NCBI GenBank assembly: GCA_945957395.1
Contig: CAMFKE010000003.1
Location: 248,001-312,000 of the forward strand
Length of the DNA: 64,000 nt
Direction: 5' to 3'
DNA from: an uncultured Opitutia bacterium
Lineage (GTDB): Bacteria; Verrucomicrobiota; Verrucomicrobiia; Opitutales; UBA953
This document shows, in pieces, positions 9,080 through 17,109 of this stretch (the first letter of the stretch is position 1; each line of letters opens with the position of its first letter). The position numbers were made by a program, and so were the translations under genes. The notes below the pieces were generated by a model. It saw only the letters and a program-made list of their open reading frames with translations, did not search any database and was not told where the DNA came from.

Positions 9080-9195
9080 GGCACAAGGCAAAATGCAAAA
9101 GTAGGCCTTCACATGAATCCGCGTTCCGACATGTCCCGCGTCACCCCTGGGAGGTTCCTCTCCTTTTGCATTATGCCTTTTGCATTATGCCTTTT
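9078..9195. repeat. Inverted word-repeat element 1 (GGCAAAATGC / GCATTATGCC arms)
   Basis: The left arm 9078-9101 (ending CAAAATGCAAAAG) is complementary, with few mismatches, to the right arm 9163-9195, which is built of a 14-base word TTTTGCATTATGCC repeated about twice. The loop is about 60 bases. The element starts at the stop codon of the phosphohexomutase gene and runs into the coding start of the next gene. The same words recur at 41892-42039. Confidence 0.7.
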
Positions 9196-9388
9196 GTCCG
9201 GCTGCGCCGATGCCGACCCGGAGGAGCCCGGCATCGAGACGCCCGTGGTGACCGGCGTGGTGACCGGCGACATCAAGACGCGCCGCGAATACACCGACGC
9301 CGTGGAGGCCGCCAATAAGCGCAACGCCGAGCGCGCCGCCCAGCGCGACTGGCGCTACGCCAAGCCCGCCGTCGGTCCCGGCGAGTAG
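9113..9388 (+). CDS. Small lipoprotein whose signal peptide lies in a repeat arm
   Basis: 91 residues from ATG 9113; the in-frame ATG at 9131 would give a more usual short n-region (MSRVTPGR). The hydrophobic stretch FLSFCIMPFALCLLSGC ends in a good lipobox (LLSGC), so the mature protein would be a lipid-anchored, charged peptide of about 60 residues. No family is recognised. The hydrophobic core is encoded by the right arm of the inverted repeat at 9163-9195, so the signal peptide appears to be made from repeat sequence. No convincing Shine-Dalgarno precedes either start. A bidirectional terminator follows. It is probably real, but a chance frame in repeat DNA cannot be excluded. Confidence 0.55.
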   Translation: MNPRSDMSRVTPGRFLSFCIMPFALCLLSGCADADPEEPGIETPVVTGVVTGDIKTRREYTDAVEAANKRNAERAAQRDWRYAKPAVGPGE

Positions 9389-9411
9389 GCCGGAACGCCA
9401 ACCGGAAAACG

Positions 9412-9447
9412 AACACCCCGCGACCGTCGAGACGGCGCGGGGTGTTT
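9412..9447. terminator. Bidirectional terminator between lipoprotein and RND pump genes
   Basis: AACACCCCGCG pairs with CGCGGGGTGTT around a 14-base loop, ending in TTTTCGTC on the + strand. It separates two convergent genes. Confidence 0.8.
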
Positions 9448-9469
9448 TCGTCAGGGGCGAACGCCCGGT

Positions 9470-12400
9470 CTACTTTTTCGCGATGAGGCGGAAGTAGAGC
9501 GGCACGACCAGCACGGACAGCACCGTGGCGGCGAGCATGCCGCCGAACACGCCGATACCCATGCTGACGCGTCCGGCCGCGCCGGCTCCGCTGCCGAGCA
9601 TCAGCGGCACAACGCCGAGGATGAACGCCAGCGAGGTCATCAGGATCGGGCGGAAGCGCAGTTTGCAGGCCTCCAGCGCGGCTTCCTGGACGGACATGCC
9701 GGCGTGGAGTCGCTCGGCGGCGAACTCCACGATGAGGATGGCGTTCTTGGCGGCCAGACCCACCAGCACCAGGATGCCGATCTGGATGTAGATGTCGTTG
9801 GGCAGGCCGGTGAGCAGGCACGCAAGCATGGCGCCGAACACCCCCAGCGGCACGGCCAGCAGCACGATGAAGGGCAGTCGCAGCGATTCGTACTGCGCGC
9901 ACAGCACGAGGAACACGATGAGCATGCCGAACGCCATGATGGCGCCGGCCTGACCGCCGGCCTGGCGTTCCTGAAGCGAGGCGCCGGACCATTCGATCGC
10001 ATAACCCGCGGGCAGTTTCTTCATCTCTTCCTCGATGGCCTTCATGGCCTCGCCCGAGGAGAAGCCGGCGGAGCTGCCGCCCGTGAACATGACGGCGGGG
10101 TAGCCTTGGAAGCGCGTCACCATGTTCGGTCCGGATTTCCATTCGGAGCGCACCACGGCGGACAGCGGAAGGAGTTCGCCGTCGGCGTTTCTCACATACA
10201 TGCGCCCGATGGCGTCGGGCGTGGAACGGAACTCGGGCTCAGCCTGGATCTGGACCTTCCACACGCGGCCGAATTTGTTGAAGTCGTTCACATAGAGCGA
10301 GCCGAGCTGGGCCTGCAGGGTGGAGAACACCTCGTTCACGTTCAGTCCCATGCTTTTGATCTGATCGCGGTCCACATCGACGAACAGGTTGGGCTGCGTG
10401 TAGGAGTAGGAGATAGTCGTGCCGGTGATTTCCGGACGCGCGGACAGCGCCGCGACGAACTCCTCGGAAACCCTGGCGAGTTCCTCGGCGCCGTGGTCGG
10501 CCTGGTCCTGCAGTTGGAACTCGAAGCCGATGCGGCTGCCCAATCCGGGCACCGGGGGCGGGTTGAACGGCAGCACCATGCCGGTGGTGTCCTTGGCGAA
10601 CGCCGCGTACACGCTGCCCAGCACGGAGCGCAGGCCGGTTTCGGGCGTCTTGCGCTCCTTCCAGTCCTTGAGGATGACGAAGAGCGCGGCGGAGTTCGTG
10701 GTGTTCGTGCCGCCGGCGAGGAAGTTCATGCCGCCCATCGTGATCACATTCGCCACAGCGGGGTCTTTCAGGAAGTGCTCCTCGACCTTCTTCACAAGGG
10801 CGTCGGTGCGCTCGAGCGAGGCGCCTTCGGGCAGCATGACCTGGGTGATGACATAGCCCTGGTCCTCGGCCGGGATGAATCCGGACGGCACGCTCCTGAA
10901 CACGCCGACGGTCGCGAGCATGAGGGCCGCCGCCAGGGCGACGCTCACCCGCAGGTGCCGCAGGGAAAGCCCCACCAGCGAGGTGTAGCGCGAGGTGAAG
11001 CGTTCGAAGCCCCGGTTGAAGGCGCCGAAGAAACGCGCCAGCAGGCCGTGGGACTCGCCGTGCGAGGCGTCATGCGGCTTGAGAATCAGGCGGCACAGCG
11101 CGGGCGAGAGCGTGAGGGCGACGAAGCCGGAGATGGCCACGGAAACGGCGATGGTAAGCGCGAACTGCTGGTAGAAGCGGCCTGTGAGTCCGCCGAGGAA
11201 GGCCACGGGCACGAAGACCGCGCTCATCACGAGCACGATCGCCACCAGCGCCCCGCTGACCTCCTCCATCGCCTGGATGGTGGCGTCGCGCACATTCTTG
11301 CCGGTGGTCGCCATGATGCGCTCCACATTCTCCACCACGACGATGGCGTCATCCACCACGATGCCGATGGCCAGAACGAGGCCGAAGAGCGTGAGTGTGT
11401 TGATGGAAAAGCCCAGCAGCATGAGGCCCGCGAAGGTGCCGATGACGGACACCGGCACGGCCAGCAGCGGGATGAGCGTGGTGCGCCAGCTCTGAAGGAA
11501 GAGGAACACCACCACCACCACGAGCAGCACGGCGTCGCGCAGGGTGTGCAGCACCTCGTTGATGGACACCTCGATGAACCGGGTGGAGTCGAACGGGATG
11601 TCGCACTTGAGCCCGGCGGGGAAGTTCACCGCCGCCTGGTCGAGCGCCTCGCGCGTCGCCTTGGCCACGGAGACCGCGTTGGCGCCGTCCTGCAGGTAGG
11701 TGATGATGAGCGTGGAGGGCCGGGCTTCCTTGTCGCGGCCTGCGACGCCCAGTCGGCCGAAGAGGTCGTAGCTCTGGCTGCCCAGCTCGACCCTGCCAAC
11801 ATCGCGCAGGCGGACCATCGAGCCGTCGGGGTCGGTGTGCAGGATGATGCGCTCGAACTGTTCGGGGGAGTCGAGTCGGCCGCGGGTGGTGACGGGTACC
11901 GTGAGCTGGATGTCGGATTCTCCGGGGCGCTGGCCGATGCGGCCGGCTGCGAAGAGGCCGTTCTGTTCGGAGACGGCGCGCTGCACATCGGCCACGGTCA
12001 GGTTGCGCGCCTCGAGCTTGTCGGGGTTGAGCCAGATGCGCATCGCGTAGTCGCCTGCGCCGTAGACGGTCACATCCCCGATGCCGGGGACGCGCTTGAG
12101 GGAATCGACCAGGTTGATGGTGGCGTAGTTGGAGAGGAAGAGCTGGTCATGAGACGGGTCTTCGGAGGTGAGGACGGCCACCTGCACCATGTTGTTGCTG
12201 CGCTTGAGCACCGTGACGCCCTGCCGGCGCACCTCCTCGGGCAGCTTGGGGGCGGCCTGGTTGACGCGGTTCTGCACATCGACCTGGGCGAGGCTGAGGT
12301 CCGTGCCCACCTCGAAGGTGACGGTGGTGCGCAGGGAGCCGTCATTGCCGCAGGTGGACTGGTAGTAGAGCAGGCCGGCGACGCCGGAGAGCTGCTGCTC

Positions 12401-12598
12401 GATGGGAGCGGCGACGGTGGCGGAGACGGTCTTGGCGTCGGCGCCCGGGTAGTTGGCCGACACCGATACTGTGGGCGGCACGACCTCCGGGAACTGGGCG
12501 ACCGGCAGCAGCGCGTAGGCCGCTGCGCCGGCGATCATGATGAGCACCGACAGCACGCCGGCGAAGATCGGGCGGTCGATGAAGAATTTGCTGAACAC
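9470..12598 (-). CDS. RND multidrug efflux pump, HAE1 family (AcrB/MexB type)
   Basis: 1042 residues, the usual length for the family. The start MFSKFFIDRPIFAGVLSVL is typical of hydrophobe/amphiphile exporters, with twelve membrane helices and two large periplasmic loops. The proton-relay segment GIVVDDAIVVVENVER carries the paired aspartates. The pump takes substrates from the periplasm or inner leaflet and hands them to the outer-membrane channel using the proton gradient. It is the last gene of a three-gene operon behind the adaptor (40 bases) and the outer-membrane factor. Substrates cannot be predicted, and no dedicated repressor gene is adjacent. Confidence 0.95.
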   Translation of the reverse strand: MFSKFFIDRPIFAGVLSVLIMIAGAAAYALLPVAQFPEVVPPTVSVSANYPGADAKTVSATVAAPIEQQLSGVAGLLYYQSTCGNDGSLRTTVTFEVGTDLSLAQVDVQNRVNQAAPKLPEEVRRQGVTVLKRSNNMVQVAVLTSEDPSHDQLFLSNYATINLVDSLKRVPGIGDVTVYGAGDYAMRIWLNPDKLEARNLTVADVQRAVSEQNGLFAAGRIGQRPGESDIQLTVPVTTRGRLDSPEQFERIILHTDPDGSMVRLRDVGRVELGSQSYDLFGRLGVAGRDKEARPSTLIITYLQDGANAVSVAKATREALDQAAVNFPAGLKCDIPFDSTRFIEVSINEVLHTLRDAVLLVVVVVFLFLQSWRTTLIPLLAVPVSVIGTFAGLMLLGFSINTLTLFGLVLAIGIVVDDAIVVVENVERIMATTGKNVRDATIQAMEEVSGALVAIVLVMSAVFVPVAFLGGLTGRFYQQFALTIAVSVAISGFVALTLSPALCRLILKPHDASHGESHGLLARFFGAFNRGFERFTSRYTSLVGLSLRHLRVSVALAAALMLATVGVFRSVPSGFIPAEDQGYVITQVMLPEGASLERTDALVKKVEEHFLKDPAVANVITMGGMNFLAGGTNTTNSAALFVILKDWKERKTPETGLRSVLGSVYAAFAKDTTGMVLPFNPPPVPGLGSRIGFEFQLQDQADHGAEELARVSEEFVAALSARPEITGTTISYSYTQPNLFVDVDRDQIKSMGLNVNEVFSTLQAQLGSLYVNDFNKFGRVWKVQIQAEPEFRSTPDAIGRMYVRNADGELLPLSAVVRSEWKSGPNMVTRFQGYPAVMFTGGSSAGFSSGEAMKAIEEEMKKLPAGYAIEWSGASLQERQAGGQAGAIMAFGMLIVFLVLCAQYESLRLPFIVLLAVPLGVFGAMLACLLTGLPNDIYIQIGILVLVGLAAKNAILIVEFAAERLHAGMSVQEAALEACKLRFRPILMTSLAFILGVVPLMLGSGAGAAGRVSMGIGVFGGMLAATVLSVLVVPLYFRLIAKK

Positions 12599-12638
12599 GG
12601 CGGGGCGGGGTTCGCGTTGTAGGGGAGGCGGTGCGCGT

Positions 12639-13763
12639 TCAGCGCGCGGGCTCGTTTTCCACGGTGACCTTCATTCCCGCGCGCAGACGCTGGATGCCTT
12701 CGGTCACGACGATGTCGCCCGGCTTGAGGCCGGATTCGATGCGCCAGAGCGTGCCTACCCATTCGGCCGGGGTGATTTTGCGCGACTCCACGGTGCCGTC
12801 GGGTTTGACCACGAAGACCGAGGCGCCGTTGGCGCTTTGGATGACGGCGGCCTGCGGCACGGTGATGGCGTCCTTGCGCGTCACGCCCACGAGACTGACT
12901 CGGATGAACTGGCCGGGGTTGATTTTGCCCTCGGGGTTCGGGAATTTGGCGCGGACGAGGGCCGTGCCCGTCTGCGGGTTCACGCGCACATCGCGGAAGT
13001 CGATGCGTCCGATTTTCGGATACACGGTGCCGTCTAGAAGGGTCGCTTTCACCTCGAATTCGTCGCGCGACACGGCGGAGATTCTGCCGGCTTCGGCCTC
13101 GCGGCGGCCTCCGAGCAGTTCGGCTTCGCTCACGGAGAATTCCACCGGCATGGGGTCGAGGTCGTCCACCACGAGGATGGTGCCTGACTGGGGGGTGAGA
13201 AGGGCGCCCTTGCCGAAGGCCGCCTTGCCGGCGATGCCGGTGAAGGGGGCGCGGATCGTGGTGAAATCGAGCATGATCCGGGCGGAGTTCACCGCCGCCT
13301 CGGCGGCGGCGAGATTGGCCTTGGCGGAGAGTTGGCCTGTTCGGGCGTTCTCCAGGTCCTGTCGGGACGCTGCGCCCGCGGCGGCGAGGGGCTCGATGCG
13401 GCGCAGGTTGGACTCGGCTTGGGCGAGCATGGCCTGGGTCTGGGCGCGTCGGGCGATGGCCTCGTCGAGCTTGGCCTGGTACTCGGAGGGGTCGATGCGG
13501 AAGAGGATGTCGCCGGCCTTCACGATGCCGCCTTCGGTGAAGGGGCTTTCGAGCAGTACGCCGGTCACGCGGGGGACTACCTGCAGTTTGCTGTCGGAGG
13601 TCGAGCGGCCCACATAGGTGAAGGTGACGGGAAGGTCCGCGGGGCGGATCTCCTGCGTGCGCACGGAGGGCGGCGGCGGGGCGGGCGGGGCGGGCTTTTT
13701 GCCGCAACCGGAGAGGACGAGGCTGAGTCCGGCAAGGACGGGGAATAGCGGTCGACGGATCAT
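12639..13763 (-). CDS. RND efflux periplasmic adaptor lipoprotein (AcrA/MexA type)
   Basis: 374 residues with a lipoprotein signal (LVLSGC, Cys20) followed by a proline-rich linker. The order is that of membrane fusion proteins: barrel-sandwich half (PRVTGVLLESPFTEGG), a coiled-coil hairpin of about 90 residues (alanine/glutamine rich, about 95-185), second lipoyl half (TTIRAPFTGIAGKAAFGKG), beta-barrel and membrane-proximal domains. It bridges the pump to the outer-membrane factor. It sits in the middle of the efflux operon with 40 and 52 base gaps to its partners. Confidence 0.94.
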   Translation of the reverse strand: MIRRPLFPVLAGLSLVLSGCGKKPAPPAPPPPSVRTQEIRPADLPVTFTYVGRSTSDSKLQVVPRVTGVLLESPFTEGGIVKAGDILFRIDPSEYQAKLDEAIARRAQTQAMLAQAESNLRRIEPLAAAGAASRQDLENARTGQLSAKANLAAAEAAVNSARIMLDFTTIRAPFTGIAGKAAFGKGALLTPQSGTILVVDDLDPMPVEFSVSEAELLGGRREAEAGRISAVSRDEFEVKATLLDGTVYPKIGRIDFRDVRVNPQTGTALVRAKFPNPEGKINPGQFIRVSLVGVTRKDAITVPQAAVIQSANGASVFVVKPDGTVESRKITPAEWVGTLWRIESGLKPGDIVVTEGIQRLRAGMKVTVENEPAR

Positions 13764-13815
13764 GGTGAGAGTGTGTTGGGGAAGTGTTTGGGGGCGGGGC
13801 GCGTCCGGATGGGAA

Positions 13816-15252
13816 TCATTGCGCGGACGGCGTTTCGGGGGCGGGCTCCGTCGACGCGTAGTCGCCGCCGAGAGCCAGGTGAAGGTCGACGCGGTTGGTC
13901 AGGCGTTCGACTTCCACGGCCAGCGCCGCCAGCCGGGCGTTGAGCGTGCCGGACTGCACATTGAGCAGCGCGACCTGGTCGATGAGGCCTTCGTCGAGGC
14001 GCATATTGGCCAGCTTGAGCGCTTCCGTCTGGTCGCGGTCGGCCGCCGCGACGAGGTCGCGTCGGATTTCCAGCCGGGCGCCTTCGGTAAGCGTGGTCTC
14101 CACTTCGCGGAACGCCTGAAGGGCGGCTTTGCCGAAGAGGGCGAGCGCCTCGCGCTGTTTGGCGTCGGCGATTTCGACCTGCTCGCGGAGCCTGCCGCCG
14201 TCGAAGATGGGGCCGAGGAAGTTGGCGCCGACATTCCAGAAGAGGTCGTCGAGCGCCATGTTGCGGAAACCGTCGGCGAGGGCGCCGCCGTCGGCGGTGA
14301 TGGAAAGCCGGGGAAGTCGGGCGGCCTTGGCCGATTCCTTTTGGTCAAAGGCGGCGGCGATGCGGCGGGTGGCCGCCACGAGGTCGGGGCGTCGTTCCAG
14401 CAGCGAAGCGGGCAGGCCCGCGGGCGGCGCGGGCGGGAGGGTTGGCAGGTCCGGCAGGGCCGAAATTTCAGCCTTCGGGTAGCGGCCAAGCAGGATCTCA
14501 AGCGAGCGGGCGGCCTTCTCGCGGCCGGAGCGAGCCTGCTGGAGCCGGTCTTCGGACGAGGCGAGCGAGGAGCGTTGAAGGGCGAGGTCGAAGGCGTTCA
14601 TGGTGCCGAACTGCTTGCGCAGTTGGACCAGGGCGACCGTGCGCTTGTTGATTTCGACGAACTCGCGGGCGATGGCCTCCTGCCTGACGGCTTGGATGAG
14701 GAGGAAGTAGGCCTTGGCGACCTGGGCCACCAGCGACTGCCTGGCATAGGCGAAGTCAGCTTCCTGCGAGGCGAAGGCTTCGCGCACGGCGTCGCGGCCG
14801 GAGGCGAGGCGTCCCCACACATCCAGTTCCCAGGAAAGGGTGAGTCCGGCGCCCATCTTGTCGGTGCGCGCGGAGGAGCCGCCTTGTCCGCCGGTCGCCG
14901 CGTTGAGCGAGTAGCCCACCTGCGGCATGAGGTCGGCGCCCGCCTGTCGCGCCTCGGCCGCCGCCCGGTCCACGCGCGCCTTGCCGGCGGCCAGGTCGCG
15001 GTTGTTGGTCAGCGCCTCGGCGACGAGCGCCTCGAGCTTGGGGTCGTTGAAAGTCTTAAGCCAGCCGCCCGGGGCTTCCGAACCCGCCGTCTGCCCCGGC
15101 GCCGCATATTGACCGGGGACCTTGGTGCCTTCGGGCAGGGCGCCTGCGGTGAGCTGTTCCGCAGGAGGAGGCTCCTGGGTGATGCAACCGCCGGCCAGCA
15201 GGGCGCATAGCACGGGGGCGGCCAGGGTGGATTTTCTCTGATAAATAGTCAT
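13816..15252 (-). CDS. Outer-membrane efflux factor, NodT/OprM-type lipoprotein
   Basis: 478 residues. The N-terminus has a lipobox (LLAGGC, Cys23). Two repeats of long alpha-helical, alanine-rich sequence with conserved RPDLVAA (LLERRPDLVAATRRIAAAF) and the ending LGGDY are typical of TolC-like trimeric channels of the NodT/OprM lineage. It forms the exit duct for the RND pump. It is the first gene of the operon, with its start at 15252 soon after a terminator region, so the operon promoter should lie in 15253-15325. Confidence 0.93.
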   Translation of the reverse strand: MTIYQRKSTLAAPVLCALLAGGCITQEPPPAEQLTAGALPEGTKVPGQYAAPGQTAGSEAPGGWLKTFNDPKLEALVAEALTNNRDLAAGKARVDRAAAEARQAGADLMPQVGYSLNAATGGQGGSSARTDKMGAGLTLSWELDVWGRLASGRDAVREAFASQEADFAYARQSLVAQVAKAYFLLIQAVRQEAIAREFVEINKRTVALVQLRKQFGTMNAFDLALQRSSLASSEDRLQQARSGREKAARSLEILLGRYPKAEISALPDLPTLPPAPPAGLPASLLERRPDLVAATRRIAAAFDQKESAKAARLPRLSITADGGALADGFRNMALDDLFWNVGANFLGPIFDGGRLREQVEIADAKQREALALFGKAALQAFREVETTLTEGARLEIRRDLVAAADRDQTEALKLANMRLDEGLIDQVALLNVQSGTLNARLAALAVEVERLTNRVDLHLALGGDYASTEPAPETPSAQ

Positions 15253-15326
15253 GGGGTGAGACGCCTGAATAGGGTGTTTTTTGACGCGAATCCAGCGAAC
15301 ATTCCACCTCCACGGAGGCGCCCGTG

Positions 15327-15365
15327 TAAAAAAAGCCCCGCGCCGATGACCGGTCGCGGGGCGTT
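15327..15365 (-). terminator. Terminator of the cyclophilin gene
   Basis: On the minus strand CGCCCCGCGACCGG pairs imperfectly with the G+C-rich arm ending CGCGGGGC and is followed by a run of eight T. It ends the cyclophilin gene 25 bases after its stop. Confidence 0.8.
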
Positions 15366-15389
15366 CTGTCGGAGCCTGATGGCGCTCGC

Positions 15390-16016
15390 TTACTTGGCCT
15401 GGTCGGCCGGCACGATGGTGACGGACTTCACCTCGACGCGCTTGGTGGGGCGCGAACGCTCGCCACCGAACGAGGCGGCGCAGGGGGTGGAGGCGATCTT
15501 GGTCAGCACGTCGTCGCCCTTGATGAGCTGGCCGAAGGCGGTGTACTGGCGGTCGAGGAAGCCCGCGTCGCCGTCGCAGATGAAGAACTGGGAGCCGGCG
15601 GAGTCGGGGTGCTGGGAGCGGGCCATGGAGATGACGCCGCGGGCGTGGTGAAGGTCGTTGAACTCGGCCTTGATCTGGTAGCCCGGGCCGCCGGTGCCCC
15701 AGCGCATTTCGGCGGCGAGGTCCTTGGTGAGGGGATCGCCACCCTGGATCATGAAGCCCTTGATGATGCGGTGGAAGCAGGTGCCGTTGTAGAAGCCGTC
15801 CTTGGCGAGCTTCTTGAAGTTTTCGACGGTCTTGGGGGCCTTGTCGCTGCGGAAGGCGATGGTGATGTCACCTTCGCTGGTGGAGATGACGGCGACTTCG
15901 GTGTCCTGAGTGCTCATGGTGGTGGTGTTGGAGGGGGTTGTGGAAACGGGGCGTTCGCCGCAGCCGGCGAACAGCAGCGTGGAGGCGGCGGCGAAGACGG
16001 GGAGGAGCGAACGCAT
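15390..16016 (-). CDS. Lipoprotein cyclophilin-type peptidyl-prolyl isomerase
   Basis: 208 residues from the ATG at 16016, chosen because it gives a lipoprotein signal (MRSLLPVFAAASTLLFAGC). A short Thr/Ser-rich linker leads to a complete cyclophilin domain with FHRIIKGFMIQGGDP (the catalytic arginine is in FHR), GVISMARSQHPDSAGSQFFI and DRQYTAFGQLIKG. It catalyses proline isomerisation in extracytoplasmic protein folding, tethered to a membrane. An internal ATG (MSTQDTEVAVIS) could give a cytoplasmic form, but the lipobox makes the longer product likelier. It is divergent from thiS. Confidence 0.92.
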   Translation of the reverse strand: MRSLLPVFAAASTLLFAGCGERPVSTTPSNTTTMSTQDTEVAVISTSEGDITIAFRSDKAPKTVENFKKLAKDGFYNGTCFHRIIKGFMIQGGDPLTKDLAAEMRWGTGGPGYQIKAEFNDLHHARGVISMARSQHPDSAGSQFFICDGDAGFLDRQYTAFGQLIKGDDVLTKIASTPCAASFGGERSRPTKRVEVKSVTIVPADQAK

Positions 16017-16080
16017 GCCGGAGGGGATGCCGACGCTCCGGCGTGAGGCAAGGCTGTTCGCCGCCGCTCGGTCGCTCGTC

Positions 16081-16125
16081 GCGCATACGCCCTTGCCATG
16101 GCGCCGCATGCGCATACGCCCTGCC
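16081..16125. repeat. Short direct repeat upstream of thiS
   Basis: GCGCATACGCCC followed by (T)TGCC occurs at 16081-16097 and again at 16110-16125, 29 bases apart, in the gap between the divergent cyclophilin and thiS genes. It could be a double regulator site or a small tandem duplication. No thi-box (TPP riboswitch) is seen. Confidence 0.4.
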
Positions 16126-16132
16126 TCCTCCC

Positions 16133-16339
16133 ATGCGAATTTTCCTAAACGACGAGCCACGCGAGGTTAACGCGGGCGAGGCGACTGTCGCGGGTCTGCT
16201 GACTTGCGTCGGACTGCCCTCGCTCGACGGCGTGGCGGTCGCCGTGAACGACGGCGTCGTGCCGCGTTCCCGTTGGGCGCAGCATGCGCTCGCCGACGGC
16301 GACCGGGTGCTCGTCATTCGCGCGACCCAAGGGGGATAA
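16133..16339 (+). CDS. thiS: ThiS sulfur carrier protein
   Basis: 68 residues from the ATG at 16133. It shows the ubiquitin-like ThiS fold: MRIFLNDEPREV start, VAVAVNDGVVPRSRW in the middle and DGDRVLVIRATQGG at the end. The terminal Gly-Gly is the point of adenylation and thiocarboxylation, by which sulfur is delivered for building the thiazole ring of thiamine. The next gene, 6 bases on, encodes a ThiE/TenI protein, so the pair is one transcript. Other thiazole genes (thiG, thiH, thiF) are not in the window. Confidence 0.9.
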   Translation: MRIFLNDEPREVNAGEATVAGLLTCVGLPSLDGVAVAVNDGVVPRSRWAQHALADGDRVLVIRATQGG

Positions 16340-16345
16340 GAGACG

Positions 16346-17029
16346 ATGCCCATCCGCAAACTGTTCAACTGGATCAAATCGAAGCGCGCAGGCGCCAAGG
16401 CCGAGGGGGGCGCATCCCCCGTCGGCGGCGAGCCGCTCATCATCGTCATCACGCCCGAGGACGAGGTGCCCGGCGAGCTGCGCACGGTGAAAAAGCTTTT
16501 CGAGGCCGGCCTGCCGCGCCTGCACTTGCGCCGGCACGACTGGAGCGCGGCCGACTTCCGCGACTGGATCGGCGAGGTGCCCAAGAAGTACCGCAGCCGC
16601 ATCGTGGTCCACGGCCACCCCGAGCTGGTCGCCGAATTCGGGCTGGCGGGGCTGCACCTGCAGTCGGGCAAGGGGCGCGCGCCGCGCATGCCGGAGGGTC
16701 TTCCCCTGAGCCGTTCCTGCCACGATTACGCCGAGCTTTCCCACGGGCCGAAGGACTGCGAGTACGCCACTCTGGGGCCCGTCTTCCCGTCCATTTCCAA
16801 GCGCGGCTACGCGCCCCGTCGCACGCCCGAGGAGTTCGGAGCGATCGTGGCGTATTGGAAAACCGAGAACAAGGGGCATCCGGTCGTCGCGCTCGGCGGC
16901 ATAACTCCGGAGAACGCCCCCGTGGCGCGCCGGCTCGGTTTCGACGGCATCGCCGTGGTCGGAGCCGTGTGGGAGAGCGAGCGTCCCGTCGAGGCCTTCA
17001 AGGCCCTGCGCGCCGCCTGGCTGGGCTGA
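16346..17029 (+). CDS. ThiE/TenI-family protein (thiamine phosphate synthase or thiazole tautomerase)
   Basis: 227 residues with the TIM-barrel ThiE/TenI pattern: LPRLHLRRHDW, SRIVVHGHPELV, LSRSCHDYAEL, ATLGPVFPSISKRGY and VVALGGITPENA. The first ~30 residues (basic, then Gly/Ala) are an extra extension. The usual ThiE loop after the HLG segment is replaced by GLHLQSGKGRA, and the LHLR form with SISKRGY resembles Bacteroidota TenI-like proteins. ThiE joins pyrimidine pyrophosphate to thiazole phosphate, and TenI aromatises the thiazole tautomer; which one applies here is open. It is translated directly after thiS. Confidence 0.78.
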   Translation: MPIRKLFNWIKSKRAGAKAEGGASPVGGEPLIIVITPEDEVPGELRTVKKLFEAGLPRLHLRRHDWSAADFRDWIGEVPKKYRSRIVVHGHPELVAEFGLAGLHLQSGKGRAPRMPEGLPLSRSCHDYAELSHGPKDCEYATLGPVFPSISKRGYAPRRTPEEFGAIVAYWKTENKGHPVVALGGITPENAPVARRLGFDGIAVVGAVWESERPVEAFKALRAAWLG

Positions 17030-17054
17030 CGCGACGCGATCGCTCGGTGATAAT

Positions 17055-17085
17055 CGAAGGCCGCGGGGCGTTCCCGCGGCCTTCG
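17055..17085. terminator. Terminator between thi genes and the convergent exported protein
   Basis: GAAGGCCGCGGG pairs with CCCGCGGCCTTC around a short loop, ending CGTCTTT on the + strand. It probably serves both convergent genes. Confidence 0.75.
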
Positions 17086-17109
17086 TCTTTGGCGAGGCGG
17101 CGATCCCGC

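Noticed and set aside
9704-12622. Open frame of about 970 codons antisense to the RND pump gene
   Set aside because: Its composition is His, Glu, Gly and Arg rich without membrane or domain pattern, and the pump on the other strand has every family hallmark.
16017-16132. TPP riboswitch upstream of thiS
   Set aside because: The gap is short and lacks the conserved CTGAGA and ACCTGA thi-box words.
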